A DNA stretch of 64,000 nucleotides from JAPHSX01 sp050298555 (GCA_050298555.1 JBNKUL010000081.1:1-64000), one strand, 5' to 3'; positions 25,211 through 33,675 are shown, counted from the stretch's first letter. The notes: generated by a model from the sequence alone, not told the origin. A program made the numbers and translations.

Positions 25211-26343
25211 AACAGCGCATCCACTACACCAAGCCCTCCATCGGCGACAAAGAGGTCGACTACGCCACTGACGCCACCCGCAACGGCTGGGGTGAGCAGT
25301 GTTACGCTTACATTGAGCGTTTCGAAGCGCTATTTAAGCGCCACCTTGGAGTGGAGTACGCTATTGCTACTTCCAGTTGCACCGGCGCCCTGCATATGGG
25401 GCTGGCGGCTCTGGGAATAGGGCCGGGCGATGAGGTTATCATCGCCGACAGCAATTGGATCGCCAGTGCCGCGCCCATCACCTACCTTGGGGCGACCCCT
25501 GTGTTCGTCGACATTGTGGCGGAAAGCTGGTGTATCGATCCCGCCCTAGTAGAGGCGGCGATTACGCCACGTACCCGTGCCGTTGTAGCCGTCCACCTCT
25601 ACGGCAATCTCTGCGATATGGATGCCCTGATGGCGATTGGCCGCAAGCACGGTATTCCCATTATCGAGGATGCTGCCGAGGCCATCGGTTCGGTCTATCA
25701 CGGCAAACGGGCCGGTGCCATCGGCACCTTCGGCGCCTTCTCTTTTCACGGTACGAAGACGCTTACCACTGGCGAGGGGGGGATCTTCGTCACCAACGAT
25801 GCCCACCTGTATGAGCGGGTACTCACGCTCAGCAACCATGGGCGGGCACGCAGTCAGGAAAAGCAGTTTTGGCCAGACACGGTGGGCTATAAATACAAAA
25901 TGTCCAACGTACAGGCCGCCATCGGTTGCGCTCAAATGGAGCGCATTGATGAATTAATTGCACGCAAACGCGCAATTTTCGATGCTTATCGTGAGCGGCT
26001 GGCGGCCTATCCAGACGTGAACATGAATCCTGAGCCAGAAGGCGTGGAGAACGGTGTCTGGATGCCGACCGCGGTGTTCTCGCCACAAAGTGGCATTACA
26101 AGAGAGAGGCTGCAGAGCGCCTTCGAGCAGGAGAATATCGACGCAAGGGTCTTCTTCTGGCCGCTCTCCGGCCTCTCGATGTTTGCCGCGGTTGAGAGCA
26201 ACACCAATGCATGGGATATTCCAAAACGGGCGATTAATCTGCCGAGTTACCATGAGATGACGGAGGCGGATATTGATCGGGTCTGCTCCGTCATCATCGC
26301 ACTGTTGCACGGGCAAGAGACAATAGGAGGTTGTGATGAGTGA
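25207..26343 (+). CDS. DegT/DnrJ/EryC1 PLP-dependent aminotransferase
   Basis: A 378-residue sugar aminotransferase of the DegT family. Key features are TSSCTGALHMGLAALGIGPGDEVI, the PLP-facing IIEDAAEAIGSVYHGK and the Schiff-base Lys in FSFHGTKTLTTGEGG. It would transfer an amino group from glutamate to a keto sugar nucleotide, possibly the C-methylated 4-keto sugar made by the upstream enzymes. The GTG start overlaps the previous stop (GTGA). The next gene begins inside its last codons behind an AGGAGG. Confidence 0.9.
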   Translation: MKQRIHYTKPSIGDKEVDYATDATRNGWGEQCYAYIERFEALFKRHLGVEYAIATSSCTGALHMGLAALGIGPGDEVIIADSNWIASAAPITYLGATPVFVDIVAESWCIDPALVEAAITPRTRAVVAVHLYGNLCDMDALMAIGRKHGIPIIEDAAEAIGSVYHGKRAGAIGTFGAFSFHGTKTLTTGEGGIFVTNDAHLYERVLTLSNHGRARSQEKQFWPDTVGYKYKMSNVQAAIGCAQMERIDELIARKRAIFDAYRERLAAYPDVNMNPEPEGVENGVWMPTAVFSPQSGITRERLQSAFEQENIDARVFFWPLSGLSMFAAVESNTNAWDIPKRAINLPSYHEMTEADIDRVCSVIIALLHGQETIGGCDE

Positions 26344-27757
26344 TAGCACGGCTGTCGCGGTAGTCGGTGCCGGTCCCTCCGGGATGTTTCAGGCTCTCTA
26401 CCTCGCCAGGAGAGGGCATCAAGTCTACCTCATCGAAAGGGAGGCGGAGATTGGTGGATTCTTTAACAGCGAGGAGAGCCCATGGGGGAGGTTGGACCCG
26501 GGGGTCTTTATTTTCGAGGCCATTGGCGACCCCCTGATGGATGAGGTGATCACCCGCTCGCTGCCGGAATCGGCGCTGCAGCAGTTTTCGGGCAACAAAA
26601 AAGATATCTCGGGTAATTATTTTCACGGCAAACTGAACACCGGCTCTCTCTATCCTGACATCCGGCTACTGCCCAGGGAGAGCTATTTGTCGTGCCTCGC
26701 CTCTCTTCTCGATGCGGTAGGCAGCCCAGCCCCCATCATGGGGGAGGTGCAACATCTACGTGCCTATTACGATTCCCGCTTTGGCCCTCACCTCACCGAG
26801 AAGGTACTGGAGAGGGTTGCGCAAAAGGTGTGGCGGCAACCGCTCGAAAACATCACCAGCTGGGCGGCTAAGATTTTGCACTTGCAGCGCCTGGTAACCC
26901 ACGACCATGCCACCTCCGTTGACTTAAAGTGCTCCCTGGCACTGGACGCCGTCATCGGCTATACAGAACAGCTCCAGGTGGAGGAGTCCCTGGCACTGGA
27001 CAAACCCAGCTCCTACTACCCGGTAGAGTACGGCCTCTACAACCTGCTACCTGGAATGACACGGCAACTGCAGGAGCACGGAGTAACGATCCTCACCGAC
27101 TGTAGCGTGCGCGCCATCCGCCGTGGAGACGACGGTGCGCTGGAGGGGGTCGACCTGCTTCACGGAGGAGATGAGCGGCAGATGGCGCTTTCATCGCTGC
27201 TTTGGACCTCCGCCCCCGCTTCACTTTGCCCTCTTCTTCAGGTGCAGCCACCGGTACTGCCGGATGCACCGATTCCGCACCGGGTTGTCTACCTCTTCCT
27301 CGATGCCCCGCCTGAGACCGGTGAGCTCTACTGGTTCTGGTCATTCGACCCTGCCTATCGCTTCCTGCGCGTTTCCAATCCCGCCGCCTTCTGTCCGCAG
27401 GTACTGAGCCGCGGCTATCATCCGCTCTGTTTTGAAACCCATATCGACAGCCAGACGATGTCAGACGATGAAATCATCGAGCAGGTCAGTCTCGAGGCGG
27501 TACAGTCTGGCCTTGTCCGCTCAGACAGCAACATTAAGGGCGGCTGGGTAATGCAGGGGGCCAAGCACTACTTTGTACCCAGCGTGGCTAACATTAACGC
27601 GATGGATGAGATGATGCGCGCCATCGATGCGCACAAGCCCGACGGGCTCTTTGTTTCGTCACAGAACATCGCTGACGGTGTGTTCTATATGCGCGAAATC
27701 CTGCGCCATAACCTCCCCACCCTTAACGAGAAGATATGCCAGGCGAAAAATCGATGA
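26336..27757 (+). CDS. FAD/NAD(P)-binding oxidoreductase-like protein
   Basis: A 473-residue protein with a dinucleotide-binding fold at the N-terminus: VAVVGAGPSGMF with GxGxxG at residues 11-16, then VYLIEREAEIGGFF. It resembles protoporphyrinogen-oxidase-like and UDP-galactopyranose-mutase-like flavoproteins, including a C-terminal VPSVANINAMDEMMRAID and SSQNIADGVFYM block where the cofactor site closes. The substrate is unknown; in this locus a sugar-modifying redox or mutase step is plausible. A strong AGGAGG sits 5 bases before the ATG, inside the aminotransferase end, so expression is coupled. Confidence 0.75.
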   Translation: MSDSTAVAVVGAGPSGMFQALYLARRGHQVYLIEREAEIGGFFNSEESPWGRLDPGVFIFEAIGDPLMDEVITRSLPESALQQFSGNKKDISGNYFHGKLNTGSLYPDIRLLPRESYLSCLASLLDAVGSPAPIMGEVQHLRAYYDSRFGPHLTEKVLERVAQKVWRQPLENITSWAAKILHLQRLVTHDHATSVDLKCSLALDAVIGYTEQLQVEESLALDKPSSYYPVEYGLYNLLPGMTRQLQEHGVTILTDCSVRAIRRGDDGALEGVDLLHGGDERQMALSSLLWTSAPASLCPLLQVQPPVLPDAPIPHRVVYLFLDAPPETGELYWFWSFDPAYRFLRVSNPAAFCPQVLSRGYHPLCFETHIDSQTMSDDEIIEQVSLEAVQSGLVRSDSNIKGGWVMQGAKHYFVPSVANINAMDEMMRAIDAHKPDGLFVSSQNIADGVFYMREILRHNLPTLNEKICQAKNR

Positions 27758-28884
27758 TAGACATTCCGCAAATGCCGCTCTATTGGCGCTTTAAGGACCA
27801 TGTTGATGATGACCCACGTGGGCTGCCAGCAAGGTTTCCTTTTAGCTTCGACTATCAACCCGAGCTGGACCTCTTTATCGAAAAGCGCAGCCCGGAGCTG
27901 AGCCGATTACTCAAGGGGGTCTACGCGCAGGACAGCAATGTGGGCTATCTGCAGGATGGGCATGGCCTCATTCAAACCTATGGCAAGGACTTTTGGGCCT
28001 ACCTGAATCGGCTGGTCGAGACCACGGCGGGGCTGTCGGTACTGGAGATCGGCTGTGGTGGTTGTGTCTTTCTCGAACGCTTGCGCGATGCCGGGTGTAA
28101 CGTGCTGGGGGTGGACCCCTCGCCCTTCGCCAAAATGGCGGGGGAGCGTAAAGGGATTGAGGTGATTCAGGACTATTTCCCCGTCAATGCCTCCCTGCCA
28201 CGACAGGACCTGATCTTTCAGGTCGATGTGTTGGAGCACGTGGAGAACCCCACCGAGTTTCTCGCCATGCAGCGCGAATACCTCAACGATGATGGCCTGG
28301 TAGTAGTGAATGTCCCGGATTGCGGTGAAAGCATTGACCGCGGGGATATTTCCATGGCGCTTCATCAGCACGTCAACATGTTTGATGAGGCCTCGCTGAT
28401 GAGGGTCTTTAACGCCGCCGGACTGGAGGTGGTGCGACTGGAAAAGTCGCAGTACGGCTCCGCCCTTTTCTGCTCCGGGAGAAAGGCGAAGGGTGAGCTG
28501 GTACGGCCGTCTGACAACGCCGAGCGCTGGAACGTCTTCCAGCAGCAGGCGGAACAGACCATCCGCCGCTTCGAGACCTTGGTGGGGCAAGCCCGTGAGC
28601 AGGGCTCGGTCGGCTTCTTTATGCCTCAGCGGGCGTTCCCCTACCTAGGTATCTATGGCTGGCTCGACGGCTTCCGGTTGTTTGACAACATGAACGTATG
28701 GCACCGACGCTACCTCGACGGATTCGATCAGCCCATTGAGAACCAGCAGGACCTTATCAACGAGCCTGTGGATCACCTCTTCATCATGAGCCTCTCCTTC
28801 GGCCAGGTGATTCAGGATGCGGTGGGGCCGCAACTCCCGCATATGCGGATTACCACACTGGACGAAATTCTGGCGAGCCGCTAA
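27754..28884 (+). CDS. SAM-dependent methyltransferase
   Basis: A 376-residue class I methyltransferase. The SAM-binding motif is VLEIGCGGCVFLERL at about residue 95, with VLGVDPSPFAKMA and the QVDVLEHVENP motif IV. The region after about 250 is an extra domain of unknown role (FFMPQRAFPYLG, VDHLFIMSLSFGQVIQDAVG), similar in placement to the C-terminal half of sugar C-methyltransferases. The N-terminus (PQMPLYWRFKDHVDD) has no zinc cysteines. The start overlaps the previous stop by ATGA; an in-frame ATG at 27736 is an alternative. The acceptor is unknown. Confidence 0.83.
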   Translation: MIDIPQMPLYWRFKDHVDDDPRGLPARFPFSFDYQPELDLFIEKRSPELSRLLKGVYAQDSNVGYLQDGHGLIQTYGKDFWAYLNRLVETTAGLSVLEIGCGGCVFLERLRDAGCNVLGVDPSPFAKMAGERKGIEVIQDYFPVNASLPRQDLIFQVDVLEHVENPTEFLAMQREYLNDDGLVVVNVPDCGESIDRGDISMALHQHVNMFDEASLMRVFNAAGLEVVRLEKSQYGSALFCSGRKAKGELVRPSDNAERWNVFQQQAEQTIRRFETLVGQAREQGSVGFFMPQRAFPYLGIYGWLDGFRLFDNMNVWHRRYLDGFDQPIENQQDLINEPVDHLFIMSLSFGQVIQDAVGPQLPHMRITTLDEILASR

Positions 28885-29951
28885 TGGGAGTCGATAGCAA
28901 GCTCCTGGCACTGGTCGGTCAACGTGAGTTGCTCTCTTTTGCGCGAGCCAGCACAGGGCTCTACGCCCTGCTGCGAGCCTTGGGTGAAAAATATGGCTAT
29001 GGCGAGGTCATTGTACCCGCACTTTGTTGTGAAAGCGTCGCCCTGGCGGTGCACTACTCGGGGCACAGGGTGCGTTTTGCCGATGTGGAGACTTCAAGCT
29101 ATACCCTCGACCCAGATGCCGTCGCCGCGCTGTTGTCCGACCATACCCGGGCGGTGCTCGTCGTCCACCTCTATGGCGTGAATGCCAGGGCAGAACGTTT
29201 TGTGCGGTTTAAGGAGCAATACCCCAGGCTCGCCCTGATCGAGGATGTCGCGCAGGCCATTGGCGGCCGTGATGCGAGAGGGGGGCGCATGGGGAGTAGC
29301 CTGGACTATGCACTTATGAGCTTTGCCGATGACAAAATCCTACCCGGCGATGGCGGTGCCATTGGATTTTCCCGGCACGCCCCAGTGGGCAGCGAGGAGG
29401 TTGCCCAAATAGCGATAGCGGGGGATAAGAGTGTGAACCCTGAGCTGGCCACCAGTCTAAGGAACCTGGTGCATGCGGCCGCGGATTTGTGGCGGCATGA
29501 TCCTACTTGTGAGGTCTCGCACATGTTTCTATCTGCCCTTGAGTGTTACAGGGGGCTGATTACTCTCTCGGGCGGGATCCAGCATCCTGCCCGGCTTGAG
29601 GCGGCGATGGCATCGCTTGAGTCAGAGCGGCAACAGCGCTTGCGGCGCTACAGCGAATATCGGCAGGCTATTCACGGGGCACAGGTGATGGAGTGCGACG
29701 GCGGTGAAACCGTATGGCGTTGCAGCCTGCTGTTCGATACCCCCTCGGCGACAGTGGCCGCGACCCGGCACCTGAGAGCCTTGGATATCAATGCATCGAA
29801 CCACTATTTTGCACTCAGCATCCTGTTTGGATGGGATCACTGCCCGGTGGCGGAGGATATTACTCGCCGAGTGCTAAACCTGTGGGTAAGCGAGGCGGTG
29901 AGTGATGAGACACTGCAACAAACGATAAAGGTCATTAACGGCGATGGATGA
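28884..29951 (+). CDS. DegT-family aminotransferase homologue (divergent)
   Basis: A 355-residue protein with the DegT fold: FARASTGLYALLRALGEKYGYGEVIVPALCC, VHLYGVNARAE, LIEDVAQAIGG and a Lys in SFADDKILPGDGGAIGF at the Schiff-base position. It is shorter and more divergent than the DegT protein at 25207, and its C-terminal half lacks the usual sugar-binding blocks, so it may act on a different substrate or modify an acyl or amino side chain. The start overlaps the previous stop (TAATG), continuing the coupled operon. Confidence 0.75.
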   Translation: MGVDSKLLALVGQRELLSFARASTGLYALLRALGEKYGYGEVIVPALCCESVALAVHYSGHRVRFADVETSSYTLDPDAVAALLSDHTRAVLVVHLYGVNARAERFVRFKEQYPRLALIEDVAQAIGGRDARGGRMGSSLDYALMSFADDKILPGDGGAIGFSRHAPVGSEEVAQIAIAGDKSVNPELATSLRNLVHAAADLWRHDPTCEVSHMFLSALECYRGLITLSGGIQHPARLEAAMASLESERQQRLRRYSEYRQAIHGAQVMECDGGETVWRCSLLFDTPSATVAATRHLRALDINASNHYFALSILFGWDHCPVAEDITRRVLNLWVSEAVSDETLQQTIKVINGDG

Positions 29952-30603
29952 AATTACCCAACAGTTAAAACAGCACTATGCCAAAACCTTCTCTGAGCAC
30001 GGCATGAGTGCGCTAGGGGTGGACTGGAATGATGAAAAAGAGCTGCAGCTGCGCTACGAGAAGATGCTCAAGGTGATGGATATGGACTTCTATCCGAAGT
30101 TGGAGCGCACGCCAACCCTGCTCGATGTCGGTTGTGGCTGGGGCGGTCTCTATGCCCATATGCAGGCCCACCATATTGTTGCGGACTATACCGGCATCGA
30201 TGTGGTACCGGAGATGATTGACAGCGCCAGACAGGCCTATCCGAATGCAGGCTTTATCCATGACGATGTGTTTACCATGGCCAGTGAGCAGCGTTACGAC
30301 TTCGTGATCTGTAATGCTATTCTCACGCAAAAGCTGGATGTGAGTATCCCCGCCATGGAGCGCTTCTCCAGGGAGTTAATTCAGCGCATGTACGACCTCT
30401 GTTCTCACGGTATCGCCTTTAATATGATGTCGACCCGCGTCAACTTCATGGTGGATAACCTCTACTACCAGAATCCGACAGAACTCTTCTCCTGGCTGCT
30501 AACCGAGCTCTCCCCCCGGGTGCGTTTTGATCACGGCTATTCCAGCCTGAATAACGGGCGGGGAAAGTACTACGATTTTACCGTTTACGTATACAAGGAC
30601 TGA
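29944..30603 (+). CDS. SAM-dependent methyltransferase (small)
   Basis: A 219-residue class I methyltransferase. The SAM motif LLDVGCGWGGLYAHM is at about residue 60, with YTGIDVVPEMIDSA and FVICNAILTQKL as motif IV. Its ending is FDHGYSSLNNGRGKYYDFTVYVYKD. It starts inside the last codons of the DegT homologue (8-base overlap). It is the second small-molecule methyltransferase of this locus; the acceptor is not predictable, but O- or N-methylation of a sugar is a fair guess. Confidence 0.83.
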   Translation: MDEITQQLKQHYAKTFSEHGMSALGVDWNDEKELQLRYEKMLKVMDMDFYPKLERTPTLLDVGCGWGGLYAHMQAHHIVADYTGIDVVPEMIDSARQAYPNAGFIHDDVFTMASEQRYDFVICNAILTQKLDVSIPAMERFSRELIQRMYDLCSHGIAFNMMSTRVNFMVDNLYYQNPTELFSWLLTELSPRVRFDHGYSSLNNGRGKYYDFTVYVYKD

Positions 30604-30606
30604 ACG

Positions 30607-31329
30607 CTGCGAATCGTCATCTCACAATCCATGCTGTTCCCTTGGGTGGGTATGTTGGAGCAGATCCGTCTGGCGGATGTGTTTGTCCATTACGACGACG
30701 TACAGTTCTCCAAGGGCAGCTTTGTTAACCGTGTACAACTCAAGCTACCCGAGGGTAGCCGCTGGATGACGGTGCCGCTTCAACGGCATCACCTGGGGCA
30801 ACGTATCGATCAGGTACAAACATTTGCCGTCGCAGAGTGGAGGGATAAACACCTCGACCTCCTTAACAGAAGCCTTGGCATGGCCCCCCATGCCAGGGAC
30901 GCACTGGAGATTGCCGAACAGGTCTATGCCAAGGAGTACCCGAATCTTGCCGCCTTGGCTCGTGCATCGCTGCTTGCCCTGGTTCACTATTTCGGGCTTG
31001 AGCAGCATACCCGGTTCATAGACGTCAGCACGCTACAGGCACCCGGTAGTGGCAGCGAACGGGTGCTCTCGGTGATGAAGCAGCTATCTGGCGATGTATA
31101 TATTACCGGCCATGGTGCACTGAACTATCTGGACCACGAACGGTTCGAGCGCTCCGGTATACAGGTGGAATATATTAACTATCAAAAGCGGGCCTATCCC
31201 CAGTTGCATGGGGTATTTACCCCCTACGTGTCAGGGCTGGATTTGGTAGCGCACTGCGGCCGGGATGGGATCAAATACATCTGTTCCGGCACCACTCCAT
31301 GGAGAGCATTAATCAATGAATCCGATTGA
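30607..31329 (+). CDS. WbqC-like protein, probably starting at CTG
   Basis: A WbqC-family protein, found in O-antigen and surface polysaccharide loci; its biochemical role is not settled. Family proteins start with a beta strand and a Gln-x-x-(F/Y)-P-W/Y motif, seen here as RIVISQSMLFPWVGMLEQI. The first ATG (30631) would delete the RIVISQS strand. In the same frame the stop of the previous gene (30601-30603) lies just upstream, so only ACG 30604 and CTG 30607 are left; CTG has an AAGGA 7 bases upstream. I therefore call a CTG start, giving 240 residues. It overlaps the next gene by 14 bases. Confidence 0.75.
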   Translation: MRIVISQSMLFPWVGMLEQIRLADVFVHYDDVQFSKGSFVNRVQLKLPEGSRWMTVPLQRHHLGQRIDQVQTFAVAEWRDKHLDLLNRSLGMAPHARDALEIAEQVYAKEYPNLAALARASLLALVHYFGLEQHTRFIDVSTLQAPGSGSERVLSVMKQLSGDVYITGHGALNYLDHERFERSGIQVEYINYQKRAYPQLHGVFTPYVSGLDLVAHCGRDGIKYICSGTTPWRALINESD

Positions 31330-32101
31330 ACAACACCAACAGGCGGTTGCCGAAAGCATCGAGGCACTTGGTCGTGATGAGGAACTGCAGGCCCTCTCGC
31401 ATGACTGGTTGCGCCGCATTGCCGAACACCGTTATACCCATAACTTCGAGTGGATGGGGCGCCCCATCATTCAGGTGCCGCAAGATATCGTTGCCATGCA
31501 GGAGCTCATCTGGTCGATTAAACCGGATCTGATCATTGAGACAGGTATCGCCCACGGTGGGTCCCTTATCTTCTCTGCCTCTATGCTGGCACTGCTCGAC
31601 CTGTGTGAAGCGCAGGAGCAAGGGGTGATGCTCGATCCCTCACGAAGCTCGCGCAAGGTCATTGGAATCGATATCGATATTCGCCCTCATAACCGGGCCG
31701 CCATAGAGGCGCACCCTATGGCCAGTCGCATCCATATGTTCGAGGGGTCAAGCATTGCGCCAGAGATCGTCGCTCAGGTCAAAGAGGCCGCGAAGGGGTA
31801 TCAACGCATACTCGTCTGCCTCGATTCCAACCATACCCATGACCATGTGCTGGCAGAACTGAATGCCTATGCCCCCTTGGTGTCACCACAGAGCTACTGC
31901 GTCGTATTCGACACGGCAATAGAAGAGATGCCGGACGAGATGTTCGGGGACCGCCCCTGGGGCGTAGGAAACAGCCCTAAAAGTGCGGTATATCAGTTTC
32001 TGTCCGCTAGCAAGGAATTTGATATTGATAAACGCATCGATCACAAACTACTCACAAGCGTTGCCCCTGACGGCTACTTAAAGAGAGTCCAGAAAGAGTA
32101 A
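31316..32101 (+). CDS. CmcI-like (cephalosporin hydroxylase family) methyltransferase
   Basis: A 261-residue protein of the CmcI family, whose members include the O-methyltransferases acting on sugars and on cephalosporin precursors. Signature blocks are MGRPIIQVPQDIVAMQELIW, DLIIETGIAHGGSLIF with the SAM site, VIGIDIDIRPHNR and LVCLDSNHTHDHVLAEL containing the acidic and His metal ligands. It is the last gene of the coupled glycan operon that begins at 20342. A rhamnosyl-type O-methyl decoration of a surface glycan would fit. Confidence 0.85.
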   Translation: MNPIEQHQQAVAESIEALGRDEELQALSHDWLRRIAEHRYTHNFEWMGRPIIQVPQDIVAMQELIWSIKPDLIIETGIAHGGSLIFSASMLALLDLCEAQEQGVMLDPSRSSRKVIGIDIDIRPHNRAAIEAHPMASRIHMFEGSSIAPEIVAQVKEAAKGYQRILVCLDSNHTHDHVLAELNAYAPLVSPQSYCVVFDTAIEEMPDEMFGDRPWGVGNSPKSAVYQFLSASKEFDIDKRIDHKLLTSVAPDGYLKRVQKE

Positions 32102-32173
32102 TATTTGCAGAGTGCCTTGATGAGTACCCAGATTCATATCATCAATGTCTGTAGTTCGCCGGTACTTGCTCGC

Positions 32174-32200
32174 TAAAGTGTTGAATGAATCTGCCGATAT
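32174..32200 (+). promoter_or_regulatory. Sigma-28 (FliA) promoter for the glycine-zipper gene
   Basis: TAAAGTGT, exactly 11 bases, GCCGATAT. Both boxes match the sigma-28 consensus in 7 of 8 positions with perfect spacing. It lies 42 bases before the ATG at 32243. Confidence 0.8.
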
Positions 32201-32242
32201 AACTACTACATCACAATGATTAGTGGATATTGGAGAGCTGGC

Positions 32243-32743
32243 ATGAAACGAGTTTTAGCCCCCCTTATGTTGCTTCCTTCTTTGGCTCTGCCGCTGTCTC
32301 TGCACGCTGCGGACAATGCCATGAAGGAGTTCACGAAGCAGCCGACCTCTGTTGGAACCCTGGCGGGGAGCATTATCGGTGGGGCGCTGACCGCCCATCC
32401 CGCCGGGACCATGGTTGGAGGAGTGGTGGGATTTTTCGCCGCTGGCAGGGGACAGCAGGAAGGGGCGGGCGCAGGCGTGGTAACCGCAGCCAAACAAGCC
32501 GGCACCACCGAGGCGAAAGTCGTGCCGAGTCGGAAGAGGGAGATTAACCCCAATATTTGCCTGAGCGGCGCGGTGGAAAAATCTCAGTTAAGCGATGCCG
32601 ATGAGCCCTCCACCAGCTTTGCCGATTTCGGTGCGGTATTTGCCTCACAGTCTGCCCCTAAGGAAGGGAAGGCGGAAGCTCCGATACAGCTGGCGCTGGA
32701 TGCGCGGCTTCAGCAGCGATTATGCTACTACTATATGAATTAA
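32243..32743 (+). CDS. Exported glycine-zipper protein, function unknown
   Basis: A 166-residue protein with a signal peptide (about 1-23; MKRVLAPLMLLPSLALPLSLHA before ADN) and a glycine-zipper membrane-inserting segment (AGSIIGGALTAHPAGTMVGG to FFAAGRG, about 38-68) with repeated small residues every third or fourth position. The rest is acidic and Ser-rich; the C-terminus is RLCYYYMN. Glycine-zipper segments occur in outer-membrane and periplasmic proteins that insert or oligomerise. I do not recognise the family. It has a sigma-28-type promoter and converges on the chaperone operon across a shared terminator, so it may belong to the same DUF4402 system. Confidence 0.65.
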   Translation: MKRVLAPLMLLPSLALPLSLHAADNAMKEFTKQPTSVGTLAGSIIGGALTAHPAGTMVGGVVGFFAAGRGQQEGAGAGVVTAAKQAGTTEAKVVPSRKREINPNICLSGAVEKSQLSDADEPSTSFADFGAVFASQSAPKEGKAEAPIQLALDARLQQRLCYYYMN

Positions 32744-32759
32744 CCGAACGAGTTATTTG

Positions 32760-32805
32760 CCGGCCATAAAAAAACCACCTTTTTAGGTGGTTTTTTTATG
32801 GCCGG
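32760..32805. terminator. Perfect two-way terminator between glycine-zipper and chaperone genes
   Basis: Two 21-base arms (32760-32780 and 32785-32805) are perfect complements around a 4-base TTTT loop. Each arm has a G+C base (CCGGCC), a run of seven A or T, and a CCACCT/AGGTGG tip. It can terminate transcription in both directions. Confidence 0.93.
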
Positions 32806-32822
32806 GGAGTTACCTGGTTTGA

Positions 32823-33641
32823 CTATAGCTGGATTGCCTTCTGGTCCCAGGTCTTTCCTTCAAATTCGTCATCGCCCTCGTAGCTAACCCCTAGCACGGC
32901 CCCCTTGGGTACACTGGGCACCTGTAGCTTGACCGTCATTTCGCGCTTATTGAGTTCCCTGAAGATGGCGACATTGTTCAATATGCCGATTTTCTCAGTC
33001 TTGTCACTGCCCGGACGCTTCATGTAGACGATAAGCTTGCCGTAAGCGCTGATGTTCCCCTTTCGCTGAATTGTGACTTTTAATTGAGGCGCATCTTCTG
33101 CCCCCTTTTCAAGCGTGATATCAGCGATTTTAGCAGCTACATCCTTGGCCTTATGGCGGACAACCACCGGGACCGAAAATGACAGGTTGATGTTAAGTTG
33201 CAGTGCGGCACCGCGGTTTTCTGTCTCCTCTGCCTGTTGCTCGGCGGTTGGCACCGACTTGAACAGGAGATGGGAACGGTACTCGCCAGGCGCTAGGTCC
33301 GCAGGTTTTCTCAAGCTCACCCTAACCTTCTGGCGCTGGCCAGGCCCTATGGTGATCTGCCGGGGGCTCTGACGCAGCATCGGGCTGGCCGGGTACTCTG
33401 CACTCTCAACGCTCTCCAGGTCGATATATCCTCCCGTATCACGCTGCCGCTTCTCCTCCCATAAAACACGATAGGTCAGCGGCTTGGTGGTGGTATTCAT
33501 CAAGGTGAATACCGTTGAGCGAGTACGGTCATCCAGTACGGCGCGCATCGGTGTGATTAGTAGGTTTGCCTCGGCCATTGCGGGGACCAGAAGCGCCAGT
33601 AGAGGGATGAGTTTTAACAGGGAGGTTTGTACTGCTCTCAT
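32823..33641 (-). CDS. PapD-type periplasmic pilus chaperone
   Basis: A 272-residue periplasmic chaperone of the chaperone-usher class, related to the archaic/alternative branch. A signal peptide (about 1-25, ending AMAEA) precedes the first Ig domain, with NLLITPMRAVLDDRTRSTVFTLMN, TTTKPLTYRVLWEEKRQ and the QITIGPGQRQKVRVSLRKP edge-strand region, then the second domain with SVPVVVRH. It would cap DUF4402-type subunits before handing them to an outer-membrane pore. It lies downstream of both subunit genes on the minus strand and ends at the shared terminator. Confidence 0.88.
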   Translation of the reverse strand: MRAVQTSLLKLIPLLALLVPAMAEANLLITPMRAVLDDRTRSTVFTLMNTTTKPLTYRVLWEEKRQRDTGGYIDLESVESAEYPASPMLRQSPRQITIGPGQRQKVRVSLRKPADLAPGEYRSHLLFKSVPTAEQQAEETENRGAALQLNINLSFSVPVVVRHKAKDVAAKIADITLEKGAEDAPQLKVTIQRKGNISAYGKLIVYMKRPGSDKTEKIGILNNVAIFRELNKREMTVKLQVPSVPKGAVLGVSYEGDDEFEGKTWDQKAIQL

Positions 33642-33675
33642 GAGTTATCGTGCTCCATAGCTCTTGCTTAGATGA

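Noticed and set aside
21596..26343. A full 3,6-dideoxyhexose (abequose, tyvelose or paratose) pathway.
   Set aside because: The E1 dehydrase and E3 reductase genes (ddhC, ddhD) are missing; the second DegT at 28884 is too divergent to call E1.
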